From positions 1-19,350 of the forward strand of contig CALIZH010000013.1 in assembly GCA_938028585.1 (NCBI GenBank): DNA of 19,350 nt. Reading direction: 5' to 3'. Positions 7,811 through 13,977 of this stretch are shown piece after piece. The first letter of the stretch is position 1. Each line of letters opens with the position of its first letter. The notes below the pieces were generated by a model. That model had not been told where the DNA came from. It saw only the letters and a list, made by a program, of their open reading frames with translations, and searched no databases. This DNA comes from an uncultured Actinomyces sp. Lineage in GTDB: Bacteria > Actinomycetota > Actinomycetes > Actinomycetales > Actinomycetaceae. Both the position numbers and the translations under genes were made by a program.

Positions 7811-9097
7811 TCAGGCCTCTTTACTGCGCAACCTGCGAATCAAGAGCACTGCGACAACAATCGTGAGGCCCGCGCCAGAGATTCCCAATGCCCACATTCG
7901 ACGCGGAGTCGTCGTATCAACCGGAAGATCAGGTTTCACCATAACCGGATCTGCGGTCTTTTGAATCGGCGGATACAAGGGGTTTGTGGGTCCTGGCATC
8001 TTCCCGTCGTTGACGAAATTCAATGCGTTAAAGGGTGCGACGATTCCCCATCCCTCTTCGGCAGTGCGCTGGGAAGGCGTTGGGCGAAGTGCAGTGGCCA
8101 GAAGGCGATACTTCCACTGATCGGGGGTCTCGTTCGGGTACCTTGCAGCAATCAAGGCAACAATTGCGCCCACGTATCCCGTCGCATAAGAGGTAGAGGC
8201 TCCCTGCGTTGCGAACATGCAGTCACCGTTTGCAAAGAAGGTCGACGCAATTTGCGAACCGGGTGCAGCGATTTCTACGTGGGTACCATGGACGACGGAC
8301 TGGCTTGGGTTACCTTGCGCGTCGACCGCGGTGACCGCCAAGGCCTCGGGATATCCCGCGGGGAAGCGCACCGCGGTGTCTTGTGAACCGGAGTTTGCAT
8401 TCTGTTCGACGTTTCCAGCCGAAGCGACGACCAGCGCACCCTTTGAGTGCGCGTACTGGGTGGCTGTGCGCAGGGCAACATCGTCAGAGGTCAAGGATTG
8501 CGGAACAACGATCACGCGAATTCCTTGATCCGCAGCCCAACGAATACCATCGGCTGTGCGCGCAGCTGTCGGCCCCTTGCCCGCGCGCTTGGCGTCGTCA
8601 CTGGAGTCAACGTAGACGCGCACGGGAACAATGGTTGCCCGCGGTGCGAAGCCGACAACGCCTGAACCTGAGACCTCGCGCGCGGCGATCTGCCCCGCGA
8701 TTGCGGTGCCATGTCCAAAAACGTCTTTTCGTCCGTCACCAGACTCAACCAGGTCGGTACCCGGCTCAACTGCGTCCTTGAAGTGGGCGTTTCCTGCGGC
8801 AACACCCGAATCAACGATCGCAACGCGCACTTGGCCCTGCGAGAGTTTCAGGGCCTCTTTCATTCCGAGGAAGGAGTAGGCCGAAGGCGGCTGAGTGATC
8901 CACTTATCGATACCGATTTGGCAGCCCTCTTCGGGCTGCTTTGTGGCGGATCCACGCTTTTGCTGCGAGTTCGTCTGGTCGTTTCCTTGAGTCTCGCCCG
9001 GTGTAGGCGTATCCGCATATGCGGAAGGAAGTGCAACTGCGCCACACAGTGCCAGTGCGGCAAGAGCGCTCAGCGTGCAATTTGTCAGTCGATTCAC
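7811..9097 (-). CDS. mycP: Mycosin, membrane-anchored subtilisin-like serine protease of the type VII secretion system
   Basis: Mycosins are S8 proteases anchored outside the membrane that stabilise the ESX core complex and cleave some substrates. From the GTG at 9097 the protein has 428 residues: a signal peptide (about 1-28, ending SAYA), an S8 domain and a C-terminal helix (about 399-418) with a short basic tail. The triad is visible: D96 (VAIVDSGV), H129 (GHGTAIAG) and S303 (STSYATGYVG), with oxyanion N229 (SAGN). The residue two before the catalytic Ser is Ser, where G-T-S is usual. The GTG overlaps the eccB stop as GTGA; an in-frame ATG at 9118 lies inside eccB and lacks a ribosome site. 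It is the last gene of the eccD-eccB-mycP operon. Confidence 0.93.
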   Translation of the reverse strand: MNRLTNCTLSALAALALCGAVALPSAYADTPTPGETQGNDQTNSQQKRGSATKQPEEGCQIGIDKWITQPPSAYSFLGMKEALKLSQGQVRVAIVDSGVAAGNAHFKDAVEPGTDLVESGDGRKDVFGHGTAIAGQIAAREVSGSGVVGFAPRATIVPVRVYVDSSDDAKRAGKGPTAARTADGIRWAADQGIRVIVVPQSLTSDDVALRTATQYAHSKGALVVASAGNVEQNANSGSQDTAVRFPAGYPEALAVTAVDAQGNPSQSVVHGTHVEIAAPGSQIASTFFANGDCMFATQGASTSYATGYVGAIVALIAARYPNETPDQWKYRLLATALRPTPSQRTAEEGWGIVAPFNALNFVNDGKMPGPTNPLYPPIQKTADPVMVKPDLPVDTTTPRRMWALGISGAGLTIVVAVLLIRRLRSKEA

Positions 9098-10437
9098 TGA
9101 GCACCAACCGTTTCCCAAGCCGCAGCGGAAGTGAGTTCTTGACCCTCAGGAATGAGCGCTAGCCATGCTGCCGGAAGGGGAGAGACCGCAGTTTCGGGCA
9201 GCCCCAAGCGTTGCAGTGAATCGCTGGGGTTATTCCCCAAACCGTGGACCTTCCCGATGTCAGAGACAAACACGATAGGACCGCTTGAACCACCGGAGGA
9301 GGAACGGACCAGTGCACCTGAACCGCCTCGAACATTGACCTCGCGCGGGTGAAGCTGAGCGAGCTCGGAGGTGGGAATGGACTTAAGAACGGTCTCTGCC
9401 TTGGAGTGATTCACGACGAGCTGAGCGCATGGCGCTGCATCGGCCCCCAGGACTTCACCGACCTGGCTGGGCCAATCCGAAGGGATAACGCCCTGGTTAT
9501 TCACCGTCAGTGATGCCAGTTCTGAGAGGTCAATTATGAGGTTTTGCGGACTTCCGCGGTCTGCCCACGAGGCCTGGTAGAGCTTGTAGGAGAAATCCGT
9601 TAGCGGAGTAATAGTTCCGTCGTCAGTGATGACGTAGCGACGCGGTGTTCCGGATTCGTCGACTTCGATGACGGTTCCGATCTGTGCTGCGGTGATTCGC
9701 GGCGACATGCCTGAAACCGGGCGACCCAGGTTCGGGATATCGACGGGTGCCAAAGTTGACCCTTCGGTGAACAAGTTCAGCCAAGCTGCACTCACCGGGG
9801 TGATGGTGCGACCGGACAGGTCGAGCACGTTAACAATGGCTTGTGCGTGCGCGATTTCGATGGGATAGCGGACCCCGCCTGTGACCAGGTAGAGCCTTCC
9901 TTCGTTGGAAACAAGGGCGCTGGTTGCGTTGCTGAGGCCCTCGGGGTTACCAGCAACCCAAGTTTTGATTCCTGACGAGGCCGCGCATGAGGTCCAGTCG
10001 TAGGAGTGCAGTTGGTCTGCAGTTGGGATGTCGTCGGGCACATCGCTCAGGCCGATCGCGCTTCCGCGGGGAATTCCCTCGAGCGAGGAAGACGAAACCG
10101 AGGAGGTCACAAGCTTTCCGCTTTCGCTGAGAAGCTTGGCGGAGGTGACGTTAGAAACGGGGCGAAGTGTTCCTTCGATCGAGTAGTAGCGTGCACCTTC
10201 ACCCTTCGTGATGATGAGGTGCGAGTCTTGCCAGCTGCTGGGAAGCGTTGGCAAGAACCTGCCGACAGCAACTGCAATGAGAACTGCAAGTGCGGCAAGC
10301 GAGGCCCCGACGATTAGAGGGCGAGTGGTTGATTTTGATTCGAGCTCTTTTCCTCCGGGAGTACCAGAGGTGAATGCTGTGACCAAGCGGCGACGATTGA
10401 AACGTTGCGCTTCAAGGATGTCCTTGTTTGATGGCAT
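9094..10437 (-). CDS. eccB: EccB, type VII secretion core component
   Basis: EccB is a single-pass membrane protein with a large extracytoplasmic domain and is part of the ESX inner-membrane complex with EccC, EccD and EccE. The 447-aa product begins with the characteristic N-terminus (KDILEAQRFNRRRLVTAFTS), then one membrane helix (about 41-62), then the periplasmic-side repeats and core. The segment EGTLRPVSNVTSAKLL is typical, and two cysteines (WTSCAAS and DAAPCAQ) correspond to the usual conserved pair. The ATG at 10437 was chosen over 10452: it forms a TAATG junction with the eccD stop and has GGGGGA about 8 bases upstream. It overlaps mycP by four bases. Confidence 0.95.
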   Translation of the reverse strand: MPSNKDILEAQRFNRRRLVTAFTSGTPGGKELESKSTTRPLIVGASLAALAVLIAVAVGRFLPTLPSSWQDSHLIITKGEGARYYSIEGTLRPVSNVTSAKLLSESGKLVTSSVSSSSLEGIPRGSAIGLSDVPDDIPTADQLHSYDWTSCAASSGIKTWVAGNPEGLSNATSALVSNEGRLYLVTGGVRYPIEIAHAQAIVNVLDLSGRTITPVSAAWLNLFTEGSTLAPVDIPNLGRPVSGMSPRITAAQIGTVIEVDESGTPRRYVITDDGTITPLTDFSYKLYQASWADRGSPQNLIIDLSELASLTVNNQGVIPSDWPSQVGEVLGADAAPCAQLVVNHSKAETVLKSIPTSELAQLHPREVNVRGGSGALVRSSSGGSSGPIVFVSDIGKVHGLGNNPSDSLQRLGLPETAVSPLPAAWLALIPEGQELTSAAAWETVGAQ

Positions 10438-11747
10438 TACAGGATCCCCCATACCAAAGTCGTGATGGGCACCAATGCCAGCAAGCTGATGAGCGAGAGG
10501 GTGTCAGCGATTCGAGTGACCCACGGGCGCATCTTTGGATCGATAACGGTCAGTGCCAAGACAAGGCCGGTTGCAATGAAGAGCAATAGGACAATCGGAA
10601 TGAGTGCCTGGGGCATGAGGATTGCACTACCGATCGCGCTCACAAGGATCAGGATGATGCCTAGAATCGCGCCGATCAGGACCTCGACCCGTGAACGCAA
10701 GGACCGCGTTGAAAGCAGAAGAGCAACGCCTCCGCAGATGAGAAGGAGTAGTGAATAGCGGGTATCAAGAAGGAGCGGGACACAGATCAAGATTCCCAGC
10801 GAAGCGCCAGTTTTAAGGGAGATGGTCAGGATATGACCGTCGTTTACCTTGCGAACAACCTGGTAGGCATCGATAGTTTCGGGGTTTCCTGTCACGCGAA
10901 TAGGAATTCGGGCCATCGCAAACCAGGGGGCGATCAAAATAAGCACTATTAATAAGGTATAGATTGCACTTGCTGAGCGCTGGGTTGAAAGGTGTCCAAA
11001 TCCCGTAAGCAGGCCAATTGTTGCAGCTGAAAAGCCATAGGTGAGAGGCGCAGCAATGGAGCCGTGCAGGTTCTTGGGAAGAATGATCAGAAGAATTGCT
11101 GCGCTGATGATCGCTGCAATTCCAAAGCCAGCCAGCGGAAGGGCTGACCAAGAGCCAGGGATTGCGCTCATGACTGCGCTACCGGCAAGGATCGGAATTG
11201 AGTGCGCAAGAGAGAGGGGAGCAAGGCGCTGGGTTGAGCGTGAAATCAGCGCGCAGGCTAGAGAGGCCAGTAAAGTTCCGGCCAATCCGGTAATTAAACC
11301 AAGGTAGTTTCCTCGACCTCCGGTGAAGATCAGAACGGCTGCGGTGAGGACTAACAGCGCTGAAGCATGTGTGCTAAGATCTACCGAATTGTCAGAATTC
11401 CATGGAGCCTGATCATTTTCGACCGCGGTTCCCACGGCCTCGACCAAGTCGTCATAGCGCAAATCCTGTGTGCTGTCGCCGATTTTCGACAGAATCAGAA
11501 CGGATCCGGCTTGGACTCCCTGGTTGATCAGGGTCTGGCTTTGATCAAGAACTTGGCCCTGAGAATTCGTAATTCGGTATCCCTGAGAGGCAGAACTGGC
11601 CGATAATTGTGTGATTTGCGACACAATATTTGGGGCAAATTCGGCCAGTGCAACGTTCGTTGGGACCGACATGTCGACGGTGTGCTCACCCATGCGAATG
11701 CTAACGGGCATAAGGGCTGGAGGCCTGGATGCGGTAGTGCTTGCCAT
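10437..11747 (-). CDS. eccD: EccD, polytopic type VII secretion membrane component with ubiquitin-like N-terminus
   Basis: The protein has 436 residues. Residues about 13-90 form a YukD/ubiquitin-like beta-grasp domain (VDMSVPTNVALAEFAPNIV at its start). After a linker, eleven hydrophobic helices fill about 127-436. Eleven helices after a ubiquitin-like domain is the EccD signature; EccD lines the inner-membrane cavity of the ESX complex. The start ATG is preceded on its strand by AAAGGA at 5-base spacing. It is the first gene of the eccD-eccB-mycP operon and is transcribed away from the esx pair. A second EccD-like protein is encoded at 17719-19110. Confidence 0.92.
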   Translation of the reverse strand: MASTTASRPPALMPVSIRMGEHTVDMSVPTNVALAEFAPNIVSQITQLSASSASQGYRITNSQGQVLDQSQTLINQGVQAGSVLILSKIGDSTQDLRYDDLVEAVGTAVENDQAPWNSDNSVDLSTHASALLVLTAAVLIFTGGRGNYLGLITGLAGTLLASLACALISRSTQRLAPLSLAHSIPILAGSAVMSAIPGSWSALPLAGFGIAAIISAAILLIILPKNLHGSIAAPLTYGFSAATIGLLTGFGHLSTQRSASAIYTLLIVLILIAPWFAMARIPIRVTGNPETIDAYQVVRKVNDGHILTISLKTGASLGILICVPLLLDTRYSLLLLICGGVALLLSTRSLRSRVEVLIGAILGIILILVSAIGSAILMPQALIPIVLLLFIATGLVLALTVIDPKMRPWVTRIADTLSLISLLALVPITTLVWGIL

Positions 11748-11777
11748 GAGGTTCCTTTGCTCAATAGTGCTGCCTTA

Positions 11778-11806
11778 AGCCTAGCTGGTTTCATGAAACC
11801 TGTATT
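11778..11806 (-). promoter_or_regulatory. Candidate promoter of eccD-eccB-mycP
   Basis: On the minus strand TAGGCT (11783 to 11778) is a good actinobacterial -10, with a weak -35-like AATACA (11806 to 11801) at 17-base spacing. The spacer contains the whole 14-bp palindrome. Based on pattern only. Confidence 0.35.
11787..11800. promoter_or_regulatory. Perfect 14-bp palindrome, candidate operator between eccD and the esx pair
   Basis: GGTTTCATGAAACC is its own reverse complement over all 14 bases. It lies between divergent genes, 3 bases upstream of the candidate eccD -10 and 5 bases before the candidate esx -35. That position would let one dimeric regulator control both directions. The regulator is unknown. 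Confidence 0.5.
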
Positions 11807-11833
11807 TGCATTCCCAGATCGCTTCGATAATGT
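11806..11833 (+). promoter_or_regulatory. Candidate promoter of the esx pair
   Basis: TTGCAT (11806-11811) and TAATGT (11828-11833) are spaced by 16 bases and would give a leader of roughly 85 bases before the esx start at 11927. The region is AT-rich, and an alternative -10 (TGTAAT, 11831-11836) exists. Confidence 0.35.
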
Positions 11834-11926
11834 AATACCCGACATCGCGATTGTGCCCTCCGTTACAGAGGGTCGATCAATGCAAGACTTCGGGGGGACC
11901 CGAACGAAAAACTAGGAGGGTGGACC

Positions 11927-12247
11927 ATGAGCGGTGCAAATATTTCTGCGGAACAAGCCAGCTATGATGCCATTCGCACAGCTGTCACTAACCTGCAGGC
12001 CTACCTGCAGGGCCTGAACGCAAAGGTTAAGGGTGAGGTCGCTACCGCTATCGGTGGTTGGCAGGGTGGCGCCTCGCAGGCGTTCAACTCCGTCATGGAG
12101 CAGTGGGATGCTGGCTCGTCCAAGACCACTCAGGCACTGACCGATTTCGAAAGCGCACTTGCCTCGGTCGGCGCTCAAGTAATTCAGAACGAACAAGATT
12201 CTCAGCAGGCTGTTACCAAGACTGGTGCAGTCATGCTGAACATGTGA
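11927..12247 (+). CDS. WXG100 (ESAT-6/CFP-10 family) protein, first of pair
   Basis: The 106-aa helical hairpin protein has the WXG motif in the turn (GGWQGGAS, W45-Q46-G47). WXG100 proteins form dimers and are the signature substrates of type VII secretion. No YxxxD/E export signal is visible near its C-terminus, so it likely leaves as a partner of the next gene's product. It starts with a strong AGGAGGG (11914-11920) six bases before the ATG, in keeping with high expression. Only 17 bases separate it from the second esx gene. Which of the pair corresponds to EsxA or EsxB cannot be settled by eye. Confidence 0.93.
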   Translation: MSGANISAEQASYDAIRTAVTNLQAYLQGLNAKVKGEVATAIGGWQGGASQAFNSVMEQWDAGSSKTTQALTDFESALASVGAQVIQNEQDSQQAVTKTGAVMLNM

Positions 12248-12264
12248 GCAGATTGGAGTAGGAA

Positions 12265-12576
12265 ATGAACGGTGGAGATTTTCGCGTAAGCCCGGAGCTG
12301 CTCCAGCAGGTCTCGGCTGATCTGCGCACGCAGGCAACCGATCTGCTGAACCAGCTTGAGCAGTTCAATAAGGACGTTGAAGCACGTAGCGCCACATGGG
12401 AAGGTGCTGCAAAGGAATCCTACGCCCAGAAGCATGGTGAGTGGACCTCTGGTATGCACCAGATGCAGCAGGCTCTTGATGCCTTCGCAGGTCTGGTTGA
12501 TCAGCTTGCCGGCAACTACGTCGTGACCGATAACACGGGTGCGCGTACCTTCAATGGCCTGGGTACTGGCCGCTGA
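12265..12576 (+). CDS. WXG100 (CFP-10-like) protein, second of pair, with YxxxD export motif
   Basis: The product has 103 residues with a helix-turn-helix and WXG motif (TWEGAAKE, W45-E46-G47). Just after the second helix it carries YVVTD (Y85 to D89), matching the YxxxD/E signal recognised by the EccC ATPase on one partner of an Esx dimer. This suggests that it carries the export signal for the heterodimer with the upstream product. GGAG at 12255-12258 lies six bases before its ATG. A strong hairpin follows, probably marking the 3' end of the main esx transcript. Confidence 0.93.
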   Translation: MNGGDFRVSPELLQQVSADLRTQATDLLNQLEQFNKDVEARSATWEGAAKESYAQKHGEWTSGMHQMQQALDAFAGLVDQLAGNYVVTDNTGARTFNGLGTGR

Positions 12577-12577
12577 T

Positions 12578-12608
12578 GCAACTCATGCGTAGCGCTCCTG
12601 AGTGTTGC
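12578..12608 (+). terminator. Imperfect hairpin directly after the esx pair
   Basis: GCAACTCA (12578-12585) can pair with TGAGTGTTGC (12599-12608) with a small bulge. It begins two bases after the stop codon and precedes a larger hairpin. It may help 3'-end formation or mRNA stability. Confidence 0.35.
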
Positions 12609-12614
12609 GCGTAA

Positions 12615-12658
12615 ACGGCGTGTGGGTGAGTAGAGCGATCTGCTCACCCACACGCCGT
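12615..12658 (+). terminator. Strong hairpin after the esx pair
   Basis: ACGGCGTGTGGGTGAG (12615-12630) pairs perfectly with CTCACCCACACGCCGT (12643-12658). The 12-base loop can extend the stem by a U-G and three Watson-Crick pairs, closing on a GCGA tetraloop of the GNRA type. There is no U-run after it. It probably terminates most esx transcripts or protects their 3' end, keeping the downstream cassette at a lower level. Confidence 0.7.
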
Positions 12659-12713
12659 ACCTACAACAACTTGATCGGCCAATGTGGGCAGATCGTTGAA
12701 TTGGGCTTCCTTA

Positions 12714-12720
12714 GAGGGGA
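12714..12720 (+). promoter_or_regulatory. Ribosome binding site that decides the start at 12729
   Basis: GAGGGGA lies 8 bases before the GTG at 12729. The in-frame ATG at 12735 would have a spacing of 14, and the in-frame GTG at 12684 has no such site. Confidence 0.55.
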
Positions 12721-12728
12721 AAACGGCC

Positions 12729-13280
12729 GTGGTAATGATCGAGTTTGCTGACGGAGAGTACAGCGCGACCGCGAATACCTTGCAACAGGTTTCCGGTGAA
12801 TTGCAAGGCGCAAAAATTGATGACTTGTCCGAGGCAGTAGAGTCTTCAATGAAAGGTGCCGACTCTATCTTGCGAGCGAGAATAGTCGAAGGTCGCTACA
12901 CGTCCCTTCTTCTGACGCATTCGAGGGCTCTCGAGGAGCTCGCTCGAGCCGCGCATGCAGCCGGTGTCAATCTTGCCCAAACCGAGGCAAACAATACCCA
13001 ACAGGCCAATGCTCAGGGCCAGGCTGCTCTTGCAGGAACAGCGGGGGCGATCCCAAGTCTGGCAAGATATTCTGAGCAAGCATCGGCGCTCAATGGTTCT
13101 TCCAGAGGTCCGCTGCGTGATGGATATCTGGGGCCAACCCTGCCGACAACCACGGGTGGTGCTCAACCTGAAATGCCGGTCTATCGACCTGGGCAAGGAA
13201 TGCCGCCTTATGCGCCAACTCCTGCTGTACCGGGTCCTGTTCCTCACCCATCGCCCTCACCTACTCCTTTGGCGCAGTGA
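12729..13280 (+). CDS. EspC-like helical protein with Pro-rich tail, candidate type VII partner/substrate
   Basis: The product has 183 residues, no signal peptide and no membrane segment. Residues 1-125 are predicted alpha-helical, rich in Ala, Gln, Leu and Glu, and have the length and texture of the WXG/EspC type VII target group, though no WXG motif is seen. Residues about 136-183 are a Pro-rich, probably disordered tail. It lies downstream of the esx hairpin, on the same strand as the hydrolase cassette. Helical proteins next to DUF1023 hydrolases may act as export partners or chaperones of the hydrolase. I do not recognise a specific family; the assignment rests on composition and neighbours. 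Confidence 0.6.
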   Translation: MVMIEFADGEYSATANTLQQVSGELQGAKIDDLSEAVESSMKGADSILRARIVEGRYTSLLLTHSRALEELARAAHAAGVNLAQTEANNTQQANAQGQAALAGTAGAIPSLARYSEQASALNGSSRGPLRDGYLGPTLPTTTGGAQPEMPVYRPGQGMPPYAPTPAVPGPVPHPSPSPTPLAQ

Positions 13281-13480
13281 AGCTGAAGTCCTTAAGGGGC
13301 GGAAATGGAGTTAACGTTTAGGGTTAAATCAACTTGCACAGGAAGCTTGTTGTTATCCGCCGAGATGAGCGATGGATAAGGCGAGTTCGAAGGACAGGAA
13401 TACTGCAAAATGTCAGCTGTAGAGTCGCAGGCTGAGAACAGCTCGAACACTCTCTATCGGCAGGTAGGTTGGGATTAAAA
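13281..13480 (+). other. 200-base gap with two very short candidate ORFs
   Basis: The gap holds two short reading frames with Shine-Dalgarno-like sequences. The first is 13305-13379 (24 codons, AAGGGG just upstream). The second is 13410-13478 (22 codons, AAGGACAGGA upstream), which ends three bases before the ATG at 13481. Either could be a leader peptide coupled to the next gene, or chance. No clear promoter or terminator is seen. Confidence 0.3.
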
Positions 13481-13975
13481 ATGAGTTATTGGGATGGAGA
13501 ACTCCCGCTAGCACAGCGCCAGTCAATTGAGGCGTTTCAGCGCGGTTATGAACCGGTAATCCTTGAATTTCGCAATCGTCTTGCGGAAGCAGGGGGAGGA
13601 CGATGGGTTGCTCGCGATTTTGGTGCGAGTATTTCGCGTTGGGATGACGATTTCAGTGGCAGCACTCAAGATGCGTGGGAATTGGTTGGGCAAAGTGTGG
13701 GCGGCCCCTATGTACCTGTTGCTGAAGTCGAGAGGCTCGGTCGCGAAATTCTTTCGACTCTATATCCAGAGTTTGAACTGGGGGCAGACAAAGATGGTGT
13801 TCGCCAGTTGTCGTGGAGTGATCCGCATAATGGTGGATTTCTCTATGTGACCGTTCACGAGGGTAAAGCCACCTTGATGCGTTATCAGACTGGTTTGCGA
13901 CCCTCTGATGGTAGTGCTGCGAATCCTCGTGAATTTGTTACTAATCGTGTCAATATCGATATCCCAGAGGACTAG
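13481..13975 (+). CDS. Cytosolic paralogue of the downstream lipoprotein, candidate immunity/accessory protein
   Basis: The 164-aa product begins almost directly at the conserved domain (MSYWDGELP) and has no signal peptide. An eye alignment gives about 70% identity to residues 46-208 of the lipoprotein encoded at 15708-16334, including one block of 28 identical residues near the C-terminus (from NGGFLYVTVHEGKATLMRYQ onward). The domain is not one I recognise. It ends two bases before the hydrolase ATG, and AGAGGA near its end serves as the hydrolase ribosome site, so the two are co-expressed. The start at 13481 fits a GGTTGGGA six bases upstream; a TTG at 13469 would add four residues. By analogy with effector loci that have duplicated small genes it could protect the producing cell, but it could equally be an accessory factor. 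Confidence 0.75.
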   Translation: MSYWDGELPLAQRQSIEAFQRGYEPVILEFRNRLAEAGGGRWVARDFGASISRWDDDFSGSTQDAWELVGQSVGGPYVPVAEVERLGREILSTLYPEFELGADKDGVRQLSWSDPHNGGFLYVTVHEGKATLMRYQTGLRPSDGSAANPREFVTNRVNIDIPED

Positions 13976-13977
13976 AG

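Noticed and set aside
9098..9118. Longer mycosin start at ATG 9118
   Set aside because: It adds seven residues before the signal peptide, lacks a ribosome site, and loses the GTGA overlap with eccB.
11607..11915. A 102-codon plus-strand frame across the eccD 5' end and the intergenic region
   Set aside because: It is antisense to the start of eccD and runs through the probable promoters and palindrome. There is no family resemblance.
12684..12728. Longer version of the EspC-like protein starting at GTG 12684
   Set aside because: There is no ribosome site there, and GAGGGGA before 12729 clearly favours the shorter form.
13452..13465. CTCTATCGG-C-AGGT upstream of the first paralogue resembles the sequence after the lipobox of the lipoprotein gene (15776-15788)
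   Set aside because: Only 13 bases match with a gap, and flanking DNA does not resemble a signal peptide in any frame, so it is not convincing as a decayed lipobox region.
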